This document shows, piece by piece, positions 45,431 to 55,760 of a stretch of DNA of 64,000 bases; position 1 is the first letter of the stretch, and every line of letters starts with the position of its first letter. A program made the position numbers and the translations under genes. This DNA comes from Colocasia esculenta (taxonomy: Eukaryota; Streptophyta; Magnoliopsida; Alismatales; Araceae), in assembly GCA_014218235.1 (NCBI GenBank), contig CM024766.1:25889346-25953345 (forward strand), in the 5' to 3' direction. The notes beneath the pieces were generated by a model. That model was not told the origin of the DNA and ran no database searches. It saw only the letters and a program-made list of their open reading frames with translations.

Positions 45431-46479
45431 TTTTTGGTTGTTTGTGTTTTTTATGACTATGCATAGTTTGTTTGTATTATTTATTGTGTATATATTTGTT
45501 GTGTATATAGTTGTCTCTTTTTTATTCAATTGAAAACAAATAAAAAATAAAAAAATTCAAAAAAATGGAAGATCAAAGGTAAGTCAGGTAAGTATTTCTA
45601 TCCTTACTCCCTTGCATTACTATATGGTACCTTACTTATTATATCGCTTTAAGGACCGGCTGGTTCTCAATGTGTTCTGGGATCTAAGTTCCCCTTCATC
45701 AAAAACATTGATGATCTAGGTGCACGTTGCTAATCGCTGGATAGGTCGTTAAGTTAGATAAGTTTGGGAACGATGGATTCAGGCCTACACTGTGGTTGCG
45801 GGTAGTCTCTTGACCCATTCTTATTCCGCTTAGCAATATTATCCTTGATATATTTTCTATTTTCTCATTTCTTTGCATTTGATTTAATGATTTCTTTTCC
45901 TTTAGCCCAGCATGTATCATGTAGGACTCAATCACAGCTCATTCCTGGCTAATGGTGAGCTCTTGATGAGTGCCCAACCATTCTTCATGTTTTGAACAAG
46001 AAATCCTATTTCACTCTAAATCGTAAGGTCTGCCTCCGAGCGAGTTGTTCCTACCAGTTTGTCAAGAATTTCTCTGTCTAGCTTCTCTATATGATTTTCA
46101 TCCTTATTCCTTTTGATCCGTTTTGGTTGCGAACCGCTCCCAGGACAGAGTCATGAGTTACCTGCCTGGCACGCACATGTCCCTCCAAAATGAAACCTAC
46201 AGGCCAATCGACTAGGGTACCTCTCAATCGAGGGGTTGATCATCCTTTTCTTTTTCCCCTTTCGTATAGACTTGTGTTCTCCTTGCATTCTGCTCGAGCA
46301 ACTAACTGGGGGCTTTCAAGAAGATTCTGATTGCTTGTTGATCAGATCAGGTGTTTCTTTACCTTGGCTCCTACTTTTTAGTCCACTCCGTGTCACCTTC
46401 GCTTCGCAGTCATTTCATGGCACCTCCGCTACACTTCCGCTTCACTCCCTTGCAAAGTGGAAGCCAATGAAGGGCAATC
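45431..46479 (+). other. Non-coding 3' region of Tat family 2 with polypurine tract
   Basis: No supported gene. A landmark at 45685-45810 (AAGTTCCCCTTCATCAAAAA split by spacers, TCGTTAAGTTAG, ACTGTGGTTGCGGG) resembles the corresponding block of family 1. The last bases, AATGAAGGGCAATC, form the polypurine tract before TGTAGACACCC. Confidence 0.6.
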
Positions 46480-46704
46480 TGTAGACACCCGATTCGGGCC
46501 TACAAGTTGAACCACATTTCTTGTTATCTTATTAAGACCCAAGCATTCACCTTGAGCCCACCATTAGCCTTGCTTTAAGCCCATTAAGAAGCCCAAATTT
46601 TACTAAATCATGTCGATTATCCTTTTTTTCAGAGAGTCCACAAGCTTAATTGCCCATTATTCTCCCATTTGATTGGCCCAATTATTAACAATATTCGATT
46701 TTCC

Positions 46705-46860
46705 TCAACGCGACATGTCATAGCGCCGCGTTAACCTTATCGCGTCCTCCTTAGGCGTCGCGACAGTCCATGCATATCTATGCACGTGGCCTTATAGTCG
46801 CGACCTGTTTGGCCATCGCGTTCATCCATGTCGCGCCCCTACGATCCGTCGTGACTACAG
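46705..46860. promoter_or_regulatory. Word cluster upstream of TATA in the family-2 LTR (TCGCGA type)
   Basis: AACGCGACATG, GCGCCGCG, TTATCGCGTCC, GGCGTCGCGACAG, TAGTCGCGACC, GCCATCGCGTTC, ATGTCGCGCCC and CCGTCGTGAC lie directly before TATTTAT at 46878. The equivalent family-1 LTR position carries GACGTC/GGCGGC words. Confidence 0.8.
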
Positions 46861-47639
46861 CCTCCGCAACCACCTCCTATTTATCCTCTCATGGCCTTTA
46901 TCTTCATCCTTAAGTCACCGCCCAACCCCCTAGCCACAGTTTGGGGTTGTGAGTCACCTCAAGGGCTTCTTAGGACTCTCACCCACGGATTAACATGGGT
47001 TTTATCCCCCATTTTGGGTAATTATCCTTTGAAAATAGGGTTTTCTCTCTCTAGCCTTATAAAAACATCACATCTCATTCAGAGGAGGGGAGAGCCCCAT
47101 TTTTGCCACGAAGTGCTGCCGAAATCTTGCCAGGCCTTGGACTTAACTCGTGGCTCATTCATTCCCTCTCATCTCCACCAATTTTCTCCACTAAGTCAAG
47201 TTGTCTTCTTCATCCATGGAGCTTAGAGGTGGAGGAGGCAACCCCTGAGGCTCCTGCATAGCACCAGCACACCTTCTAAAGCTAGGGAGTTACCCCTATT
47301 GGGGGCTCTTTCTTCCACTTCCTCTCCCTTTTCTTCTTTCATGCATATTTATTGCTTTATTAGATAGGATGCATTTTCACTTTCCTCCCACGTTTTCTAT
47401 ACACCCAAGGGGTTGAAAATCACCCCCCAGGTTCATTCCCTCCATGCTCTCCCTTTGTACTTCATTTTTTTGGATAGATATTGCACTTAATATGTCCTAG
47501 CAGGGTTTATTTGTTTGCTTTCTTTGTTTTGGCAGGCACCCAAGCATCAGTTGATGAGGAGCACTTTTCTTCTCGCCGGCCAGATGACAGGAAGAAGGTC
47601 CACACCAACTTACTCTCACGCTGTAGAGAACGCGGCAGG

Positions 47640-47730
47640 CGAGGGCATCGCGACAGACATGACGCGCCCTAGTAGGGTGTCGCGACATCAGGCCCATCGC
47701 GATGGGGAGACCCGTCGCGATCTTAGTAAG
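47640..47730. promoter_or_regulatory. Second word cluster in the family-2 LTR (TCGCGA type)
   Basis: GGCATCGCGACAG, GACGCGCCC, GTGTCGCGACATC, CCCATCGCGATGG and CCGTCGCGATC occur within about 85 bases in the transcribed part of the LTR. Family 1 has no GACGTC cluster at this point. Confidence 0.75.
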
Positions 47731-47880
47731 TACCCCGTTCTCTGTCCTTTTCCTAGCATAGTTAGCCTACATAATTCATATACATGGCAACTATCTAGGT
47801 GGTGATCACACATCCATATTTCCATGCCCCTTTTGTTAATTTAAAAAAAAACGTGTCTCGAGGGGTGCATAACCCCGTGA

Positions 47881-50020
47881 TTACAGTGCCTTGGACAAAG
47901 GCATCGTACGAAGCAAAAGCTCGATGGAGAACTCTACCTCCCGCTTAGGCGGCAACCTAGGTAGATCCTCCGGTAACACATCGGGGAACTCACGAACAAC
48001 AAGCATATTAAAAACAGACGATCCTCTAGGATCTAAGGTACAAACGAAAGTAAGGTATGCCACACAGCCATCACGGATCAAACGACGAGCTCTATAGAGG
48101 GAAATAGAGGGTCGGCGGGTAGACCGGATACCTCGGAAGCAAAGAACGGGCACTCCAGGTATCTCAAACCGATTGGTCTTCCACTGACAATCGACCACCG
48201 CTGAGCGATCCTCCAACCAGTCCATGCTCAGGATGACGTCGAAGTCACGAAGCTGCAACCGCGTACAACCTGGCCGGCGACTGGTGCCCCTCAACCTTAA
48301 CAATGATGCCCTCCAGGTAACCTAAAGATTGCATGAAGTCACCAAACGAGAGATCGACTATCACATCACACTGCCTCTCAAGTATGTGACGAACCAGAGA
48401 CTCATAAAATTCCTCGGAAGTGAAATAGAGAGAAGCACCGGGGTCAACCAAAACATGGGTAGCTCTACCAGGGATAGGCAAGGTACCTATAACCAGGTTT
48501 GATGCCTTTGCCTACTCCCTGGTAAGAGCCATCACATGGCCACGACCATTCCCAGGTTGCAGTGCCTGCTGGGGCTACTGCTGCTGTGGTTGCTGGTGCT
48601 GAGGGAGCTGCTACTACTGCTGGTACGGCTGGTACTGCGGCTGCTGGAACTGCAGAAACTACTGAGGCTGCTGCTGGTACTGCCCCTGCTACTGCTGATG
48701 AGATACCTACTACTGGGGAGGGTACTGGTACTGCGGTAGCCGCTGCGCGTATTGTACTGGCTGCCGCTGCTGCTGGCCTTGCCCCATCGGGCAATCCCTC
48801 CTCAAGTGGCCCGGCAAGCCACAAGTGTAACAGAGTGCCTCTTGACTGCCCTACTCAGCTCCCTGCTGGATAGACTACTCTGCAAACCTCGACTGATGCC
48901 TCTGCTGTCGGCTCCGTCCACCCCCTCGAGTGGACAACTGCCTGAACTTCGAGCGAATCCCCGAACTACTTGAACTGCCTGAGCCCGAAGAAGAAGAAGT
49001 CACGCTGCTGCGACTAGCTGTGGGACGCTGGTACGGCGAGGACCTGGAAGAGGCTCCTCTCTACTGCTGCTGCTGGGGCTGCCAAATCTTTCTTTTTAAG
49101 GCACTGGCCTTAGCCACAGCCTCTCCCAAGGTGGTACACATGTGGGAAGTCATACCCCACCTATGGTCTGTCCTTAGTCCTGCTATGAACCTCTCTGTAA
49201 AGGCCTGCTCGCTGCCTGCCACATGAGGAACATGCGTCAACAACCGGACGAACCACTGGTGGTACTGAGCCACTGAAAGATCACCCTGCACCACCTCATG
49301 GAACTAGTCTTGTCTCTCACACCGAGCATAGTCGGGGAAGTACTCGCGGTGAAAGACCTCCAAAAACCGCTACCAAGTGATCTGATCCAAGTGCTGCCCC
49401 TGGAAGTGAGTCTGCCACTGAACTCTCCACCACTTATGGGCTGCTCCCTTGAGCTGGTACACCGCCAGTCTGACCTGGTCCTCCTCGGCACACTCCATGG
49501 TCTCGAACGTGTGCTCCATCTCGTGCGTCCAGCTCTCTTCCTTGTCCAGATCATACTCACCAAAGAACATCGGCGGTCGGAGGTGTAGAAACCTCTCAAG
49601 GAGAGCGGTCCTGTCCTCGGTGACGGCCGTCCTCCTTCGGTCGGCACTGCTACTCCCAGTACCTTATGCCTACCAAACTGCTGGCTGCTCCTCCTCTGGA
49701 TCTGCCTGCTGCTCCGGTACGACTGTGGCAAGTACTGGAGGCTGACCACCTGCTGTCCCCTGCCCAGGCTGCCACCCTCCCTGGTACAAGTTCCTGAAGA
49801 ACTTCTCTACCAAGGGAAACCAGTCTGCCTACTGCTACGGCTGAGGCTGGTACTCCTGTTGCTGCTGCCCTTCTGCCGCTGCTGCTGCCACTGCACCCTG
49901 AGGCTGTGCCACTGACTCCTCTACTGACACCTCCTCCTAGACCTGCCCCTATGCGGGCATATCAGACTCATCCTGCTTCTCAACCAGCTCTCTGTCCTGC
50001 CTACACCTGTGCGAAGCCAT
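47881..50020 (-). pseudogene. Chromovirus gag-protease-RT start, broken
   Basis: Start codon at 50020 (MASHRCRQDRELVEKQDES). A Gln-rich segment with several TAG codons follows, then the capsid region (FLHLRPPMFFGEYDLDKEES, AAHKWWRVQWQTHF, FHREYFPDYARCERQD), a linker, and a zinc knuckle (CYTCGLPGHLRRDC) near 48830. The protease starts at about 48460 (HVLVDPGASLYF), with Asp-Pro-Gly instead of Asp-Ser/Thr-Gly at the active site. DVILSMDWLEDRSAVVDC and the chromovirus RT start (EFPDVLPEDLPRLPPKREVE) follow. At least eight in-frame TAG stops, mostly in Gln-rich stretches, and frame changes make it inactive. Confidence 0.85.
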
Positions 50021-50143
50021 ATACTGCATGGAACACAACCAACAAGGTTAACGATATCGACACAGGCGGCTAGTAGTGTACTTGTACTACCATTGGGACT
50101 TCTTGTTGCAGTTTAAATCCTTTACAAGTTCTGTCAGACTTTC

Positions 50144-50155
50144 GCTCTGATACCA
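50144..50155 (-). other. Primer binding site of the minus-strand chromovirus
   Basis: On the minus strand TGGTATCAGAGC lies two bases after the LTR end GGGTTGTTATA. It fixes the orientation and the LTR boundary at 50158. Confidence 0.9.
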
Positions 50156-51394
50156 ACTATAACAACCCAAAAACCCGACCCTCGGCCCAAGCTGAGGACC
50201 CGATTTTTTGCGGTCGCCGCCCATGGATCCGGGGACCCGAAAGGGCTATAATGTGAATCTAATAGGATATGTAACAGAAGTAAACATCAACTACAACTAG
50301 GTGCACACATGCACGGAAGCAGAAAGGAGAACGGGTCCGCTGTGTATTGCTCTAGGCACAGTCCCAACACCAACACTAGTACAAGTAAAAGCAGGGGATA
50401 ACAAATCCCTTAGGGGCATATCCCGAGGGTGACGTACAACTAATAAAAAAGGGGGATCACTGCTAACTACGGGGACCTCTACTACCGTCCTGTCTCCTGC
50501 TCCAGGTGCGCGCCCTGCCGCTGCTGAGAAGTCTCACCTAGGAAAAAGGAGGGATGATCTTCACAATAGAAGCTCAGTAGGGACTACCAATCTCCTACTT
50601 TCTGTAACAGGTAGAAGAATATATATAATCAATTTAAATAATAGCAGTTATATCTTCTACTTATGAACAGAAGTGCGGAAGTAAAACTACTAACTAGCAA
50701 CGGTACGAGAGTACAACACGGTCGGAAACTTCGTACGACTGCTCTTCATGACCACCACACGGCTAGAAAACCACAGATGGGGGAAAACCCAGTCTGGACA
50801 AGGAACACTAGCTACGGAGAACACTACCACTAGTCAATGGTTAGGTGCGCACATTGGCATCTTATCCTTGACTTGAGTCCTGACCCCCGTGTCTCGTCAG
50901 AGCGAGGTAGGACACAAAGTACAAAACAGTAACTGCTGTAGTCTGGCCGGACTACGGTCCCACGCCTGACCTCTCTAAGCGGTTCTGGGGCCACAAACAG
51001 CGAGGCAGTGAGAAAAGGACTAACTGAACTACGTTGGGAACAACTCCAAACTGACCTCGGTGTCCTAGTCCAACTACGAGAGCTCTGCAAATGACTTAAC
51101 GCCGCTGTCCTAACCAACGTTTTGCCCTCTGCTCTAGAGTCTGCCTACTTAGTTGCCGACTCGAGCACGCTCGTAGTTCGGAGTACTCCCTCAACAGGCT
51201 CCCGAGGATGGGGTTCCCAGGCAACAGTAACAACCTCTCACACGAGAAAAGCCCTCAAGTACCAAGCACCGAGCGATCGACTAGTGTAGGACCGTACTAG
51301 GAAGACTAGCAAAGGTGCCACAAATACAACAAAAAGTGCAAGCAGCGAAGCAGGAACAAACCTGCCTCTCGGCTGAGGTTGCAACCCCTCGGGC

Positions 51395-51550
51395 CGTCGT
51401 GACAAGGTCACGACACCCAGCCTTGTCGCGACACTGTCACGGTGGCCCAAGCCGTCGTGACCAGGTCGCGACGCTCTTGAGCATCGCGATCATGTCGCGA
51501 CTGGCATGGCCGTCGTGACAAGATCGCGACCTCTATAGTGGTCGCGTGAT
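51395..51550. promoter_or_regulatory. TCGCGA word cluster in the chromovirus LTR, inner
   Basis: About 14 words in 155 bases: CCGTCGTGAC, GGTCACGAC, TTGTCGCGAC, CCGTCGTGACC, GGTCGCGACG, GCATCGCGATC, ATGTCGCGACTGG, GATCGCGACC, GGTCGCGTG. The copy at 33150-33178 plus 37419-37485 matches it. Confidence 0.85.
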
Positions 51551-52079
51551 CAGCCAACGGGGGCTTTGGAGCAACCCTCACAAAAACCTCCCAAAAAATG
51601 GGGTACACACAAACCACAAGGGGATGGGAGCATGCTCAACATATATTGAAAGCTATAAATCAACCAAACCACCCTCAAACGCCATAAAAGCATGGATCTA
51701 TGCTCAACGGGAAAACCTCACTCAACCTCGAGCATGGATTCCTCACACTCCCATGACCCCAAACCACGAGAAAACACCGACTCTAGGGGGAGGGGAGCAT
51801 ACTTAGGGCAAGAGGATCAAGGTTCCCTTCCTCTATAACTAGAGTCGACCTGTTGGGGCCTTCACATCAGAATAGCCACCTCCTCCCTCCAAGCACCACG
51901 ACCACATCCCCTGCATGAACAGGACGTCACTACCTCAGCACAAACACCTCGAGCATGAAGAACATACGAGAAACATAAAGGGGAGCTCGAGGGGGGAGAA
52001 GAGGGGAAGAAGGGGAAGTGAGAGGGGGAGAATGGGGCGCACCTTCAGTTTTAAACCGACGGCCCCCAAAACACGACGG

Positions 52080-52460
52080 GGCGACCCTGCGCGACAAGGA
52101 GCATGTCGTGACGCCCGTAGGCAGCGCGACCATGTCACGACGGCCGCCCCCAGTGCGACCCCAGAAGGGTAGTCCAACCTTGAAGATTGGAAAAGCAAAC
52201 GCGATGGCCTGAAAGGTCGCGTCAATGCTGCACGCTCCTGCCACTTAACACGACCGTTCTGACAGACAAGACAGCGGTCACGTCTGTCAGAAAAAGCAGT
52301 CGCTACGTCGTCAGACGCCGCGACCAGGACGCGACAGCCACCCCCATCGCGACAAGAACATGACGGCCGAGTGTGGCATGTCACCAAGACAGTCGCGGCA
52401 GGCCACTCTTGCGCGACCATGTCGCGACTAGGGCGCATGTCGCAACCCCGAGGATGGGGC
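52080..52460. promoter_or_regulatory. TCGCGA word cluster in the chromovirus LTR, outer (U3)
   Basis: GGCGACCCTGCGCGAC, ATGTCGTGACG, GCGCGACC, ATGTCACGACGG, AACGCGATGG, AGGTCGCGTC, CGCCGCGACC, ACGCGACAGCC, CCATCGCGAC, GTCGCGGC, ATGTCGCGACTAGG and ATGTCGCAACC lie near the transcriptional upstream end of the LTR. Confidence 0.75.
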
Positions 52461-52490
52461 CAAAGGGCCCTAGGGAGCCAGGCCTTACAA

Positions 52491-52847
52491 GAATAGGAGG
52501 GCCGGGCTCTCTTGTTGTTGCTGCTACTTGCTGCTGTTGGCCGTTGTGTGGCCTTGTACAATGTGGAGGAGTGGCACCACTGGCGAAGGAGGGGTCATCA
52601 TCATTGCCGATCATCCACTGTATGGATACCGCTAGAGGGAGTCTCGCGAGAGCTCCTTCAAACAAAGACTAGTTTTGAGCTTCAGGGGATATACGATCTC
52701 CCCTAGGTGAGACTATCTCATGTTTTATTTGTATGTATGTTTACATGCACCGTACATCATAACCGGATCAAGTACATGGATGGAAATAGATTTTTGTTTT
52801 TGTGTTACTTCCGTTGGGCATGTGGTGCCCCAAGTTGATTTCCAACA
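52491..52847 (+). other. Possible LTR-end remnant of a copia element
   Basis: No open frame. A stretch near 52675-52705 (CAGGGGATATACGATCTCCC, TAGGTGAGAC) and one near 52800-52845 (TTGTGTTACTTCCGTTGGGC, TTGATTTCCAACA) look like the transcribed end of a copia-type LTR. No primer site follows. Assignment is by general resemblance only. Confidence 0.3.
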
Positions 52848-55760
52848 CTAGAAATATATCATTAGTCCTTCTCAAGTACTTAAGGATACACTTTACAACC
52901 TTCTAGTATGCATCTCCTAATTTTGCTAGATATTTGCTCATAACACTTAGTGAAATGCCACACCAGGCTCTGTACATAGAATGGGATATATGATAGACCC
53001 TATCGTAGAAGAATAGGAACTCTATTCAATATTTGCCCTCTCTTTAGTAGTCTTAAGAGATTGTTCCTTAGAGAGGAGAATTCCATGTCTCACTAGTATG
53101 GGACCTCTCTTAGAATTCTCTATGCCAAACTTTTTGACAATGGTATCTATGCACATAGATTGAGTCAAATCAAGCATCCTCTTAGATCTGTCTCTATAGA
53201 TATGTAATCCCAATACAAGATATTTCTCACAAATTCTTCACGGAGAAGTTCTTACATAACCATACTTTTATTGATGATAACATCCCTTTGTCATTCCCAA
53301 TGAGTAGGATGCCACCATCACAAAAGTATGAGGAAAGTGAATGCACTCACACTAGTTTTTCTTACACATGATTCATCATCATACTTAGTGAATTAATAAT
53401 ATTTGATAGCCTTTTCAAACCTTATGTTCCAGCTCCTAGAGGTCTACTTCGATCGATAGATGGATCTTTAAAGCTTACATACTTTATCTGGAAACTCTTG
53501 GGATGTGAAGCCATCAGACTGTATGATATACATCTCTTCCTCAAGGTTTCCATTGAGGGACACAGTTTTCACATCCATCTATTTGATCCCATAATCAAAG
53601 TATGTTGCAATGTGGAGAAGAATTCTGATTGACTTTATTGTACCGACTGGTGTGAAAGTTTCATCATAGTCAATTCATTGCCTTTGATAATATCCATTTG
53701 CCACCAACCTTAGCTTGGTCCATTTGCACAATTCTCTCTCTCGAAGATCCACTTGTAGCCAATAGGTATATTAGCTTCGAATAGGTCTACCAAGTGCAAA
53801 ACTTTGTTGGTGTATATAGATTGTATCTTAGAATTCAAGGCTTCTTGACATTTCCTAGATTGAGGGCTCTCAATGGCCTCTATGTAGGTCTTGAGATCAT
53901 CATCCTTAGTATAAGACATAACTTCACCGATATGTCCAACATATATTTTAGGTCGTCTTGATATTCTATCAGACCTACGTGGTACCAATGTATGTTCTTG
54001 AATGGGCTATAGAGTCGATGGCTCATCTGATGAACCTTGAATGGTTTGTGGATTTGGAACCTCTTCTACATCTACTTTATTCACACTATCCTCTTGGATA
54101 AGGTATTCTTTTCCTAGGAAGACATCTCTCCTGGCAACAAACACCTTTTTTTCATTGAGATGGTAAAAGTAGTGCCCAAATGTTTCTTTTGGACATCTAA
54201 CAAAGCTTCTTATATTTGTTTTCGATTCTAGTTTATCTAGGTCATGTCTCTTCACATAGATAGGACAACCACACACATTAACATGTTTAAAGTCGGGCTT
54301 TCCACCATTCCATATCTTTGGAGTAGAAGACAATTTTTTTAGGAACCTTATTCAAGATATATATTGCTAACTCTAGTGCATATCCCCATAAGAATACTCG
54401 TAACTTTAGGAAGCTCATCATGGATCACATCGCGTCCACTAAAAAGTAATTTCTCCTTTCTAATAATCATTCATCTGTGGAGTACAAGAAGGAGTCCATT
54501 GAGAAAAGATATCATTATCCTTTAAGAATTGAATGAACTCCATACTCAGGTATTCACCTCCTTGATTTGATTGAGGATTTTTAATACTCTTTCTAGTTTA
54601 CTTCTCAACTTCATTCTTGAATTCTTTTAACTTTTCAAATGCTTCTGATTTGTACTTCATTAACTACACATATCCGAATCTTGAGAAGTCATTTGTGAAT
54701 GCGATGAAGAATGAGTAGACACCTTCGACTTGGGTAGATATTGAACCACCTACATAAGAATGTGTTGGTTCCAATACATCTTTGGCCCACAGCGATTTGG
54801 CCAACTTACACACCAAACAAGATTCATAAATTGCATATGATTCATAATTAAATGGATCCAAGTATCCATTCTTGTGCAACTTATAAAGCTTGTTCTCGCT
54901 AATGTGTCCAAGATTACAATGGCACAAGTAGGTCGGGTTTACACTATTCTTGTTTTCTATTAGTTGAAACATCAAGGTGGAGATTATCATAAGAAAGATC
55001 AAGGTGGAGATTATCATAAGAAAGATCAAGGTGGAGATTATCATAAAAAACATCAAGTAGATATAAACCATTCACCAAATGTGCTAAAGCAACAAGTTTA
55101 TTTCTAAAGTAAACTAAACAACTATTGTTCACAATATTAAACTTGTATCCAATTTTATCTAAACAAGAAAAAAAATGATGTTTTTAATAATGCTAGGAAC
55201 ATAATAGTAGCCATCTAATACGATCAGATAACTCGAGATTTATTGTCCAAACAATAACCACTACAACACTTATGCCATCTCAAAGCCTCAAGTGCCCTTG
55301 CTTAACTTTCTTCTACTTGTTAGTACCTTCACATCATTGCAAGTATGAGTAGCTAGTACCCATGATGTTGAATCTCTATTAGACAAATGAAGATCTATCA
55401 TATAGATACCTGAAATGTCACCGCCAAGCCTTTCCTTCTCCTAAGCCTTCAATGCAAGATAATCCTAGAAATTCTTTTTTCTAGTGATCCTTCTGGTTGC
55501 AGCAAAGGCACTCACCCTTCTCCACTTCTTTTCCCTTTCTTTTGCATATGATTATGCATGGTCTACATTTTTGCCTTGCCTTTCTTAAAGCCCTGAACTG
55601 CTCTTCCTTTCTTTGGACTTTCCAACCATAAGAACAATGGGCTTTTCCTTTGAAGGCTTCCCTTATCAATCTTGAGCATGTTAAGCGACTTAGCCAAGCT
55701 CACCTTGATCTTGTTTATTATAAAGTTAACAAAGAACTGTAAGTATGAATTGGTACGCGA
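52848..55760 (-). pseudogene. Decayed copia gag-pol fragment, minus strand
   Basis: Read from right to left. A gag tail has a zinc knuckle (CLCCNQKDHQKKN, about 55510-55465). The pre-integrase region has LCHCNLGHISENKL and CLVCKLAKS, and the integrase core has FTNDFSRFGYV and the conserved STPK..WNGGKPDF region (54333). The RT start shows IPIGYKWIFERE, DETFTPV and GNLEEEMYI. The last recognised part is LHIYRDRSKRMLDLTQS up to the border with RNase H near 52850. It carries many stops and frame changes. It is closest in this window to the copia remnant at 18139-19399. Both LTRs are missing, and the upstream end runs into an Athila-like LTR. Confidence 0.75.
54970..55050 (-). repeat. 27-base tandem repeat, three copies, in a copia coding region
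   Basis: The unit AAGGTGGAGATTATCATAAG plus AAAGATC repeats three times. On the minus strand it encodes a nine-residue repeat (SYDNLHLDL) between the gag tail and integrase. The three copies are almost identical while the surrounding gene is badly decayed. Confidence 0.8.

Larger units (their letters stand above)
40906..47880 (+). mobile_element. Tat-lineage derivative (family 2), left end missing, same antisense gene pair
   Basis: The right half has a polypurine tract (AATGAAGGGCAATC) followed by a TGTAGACACCC LTR at 46480. The interior carries, on the minus strand, a DUF7745-like gene and a PMD gene in the same order and with the same intron positions as family 1. The 5' LTR and primer site are missing, replaced by the gag piece ending near 40905. 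Sequence similarity to family 1 is recognisable mainly at protein level, so the two are old sister families. Confidence 0.7.
46480..47880 (+). repeat. 3' LTR of Tat family 2, right end truncated
   Basis: It begins TGTAGACACCC after the polypurine tract. Layout parallels the family-1 LTR: word cluster, TATTTAT box (46878-46884), pyrimidine-rich leader with ATAAAAACATCAC, and a TTTGGCAGGCACCCAAGC acceptor-like site (about 47530). No TCTACA terminus is found before the chromovirus fragment begins at 47881. Confidence 0.65.
47881..52490 (-). mobile_element. 5' half of a Ty3/gypsy chromovirus, minus strand
   Basis: Read on the minus strand: 5' LTR 52490-50158, primer site, gag, protease and the first residues of RT. 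It stops at 47881, so most of RT, RNase H, integrase and the 3' LTR are gone. LTR fragments of the same family lie at 31916-33178 and 37424-37485. Confidence 0.85.
50158..52490 (-). repeat. 5' LTR of the chromovirus, minus strand
   Basis: On the minus strand it runs from TGTAAGGCCTGGC (52490) to GGGTTGTTATA (50158), 2333 bases. It contains two TCGCGA clusters and a splice-donor-like GGTGAGACTTC (near 50530 on the minus strand). The last CA has mutated to TA. Confidence 0.8.

Noticed and set aside
48536..48873. Leu- and Ala-rich plus-strand frames
   Set aside because: Complement of the Gln/Ser-rich gag linker of the minus-strand chromovirus. CTG/GCT repeats give artificial Leu or Ala frames.
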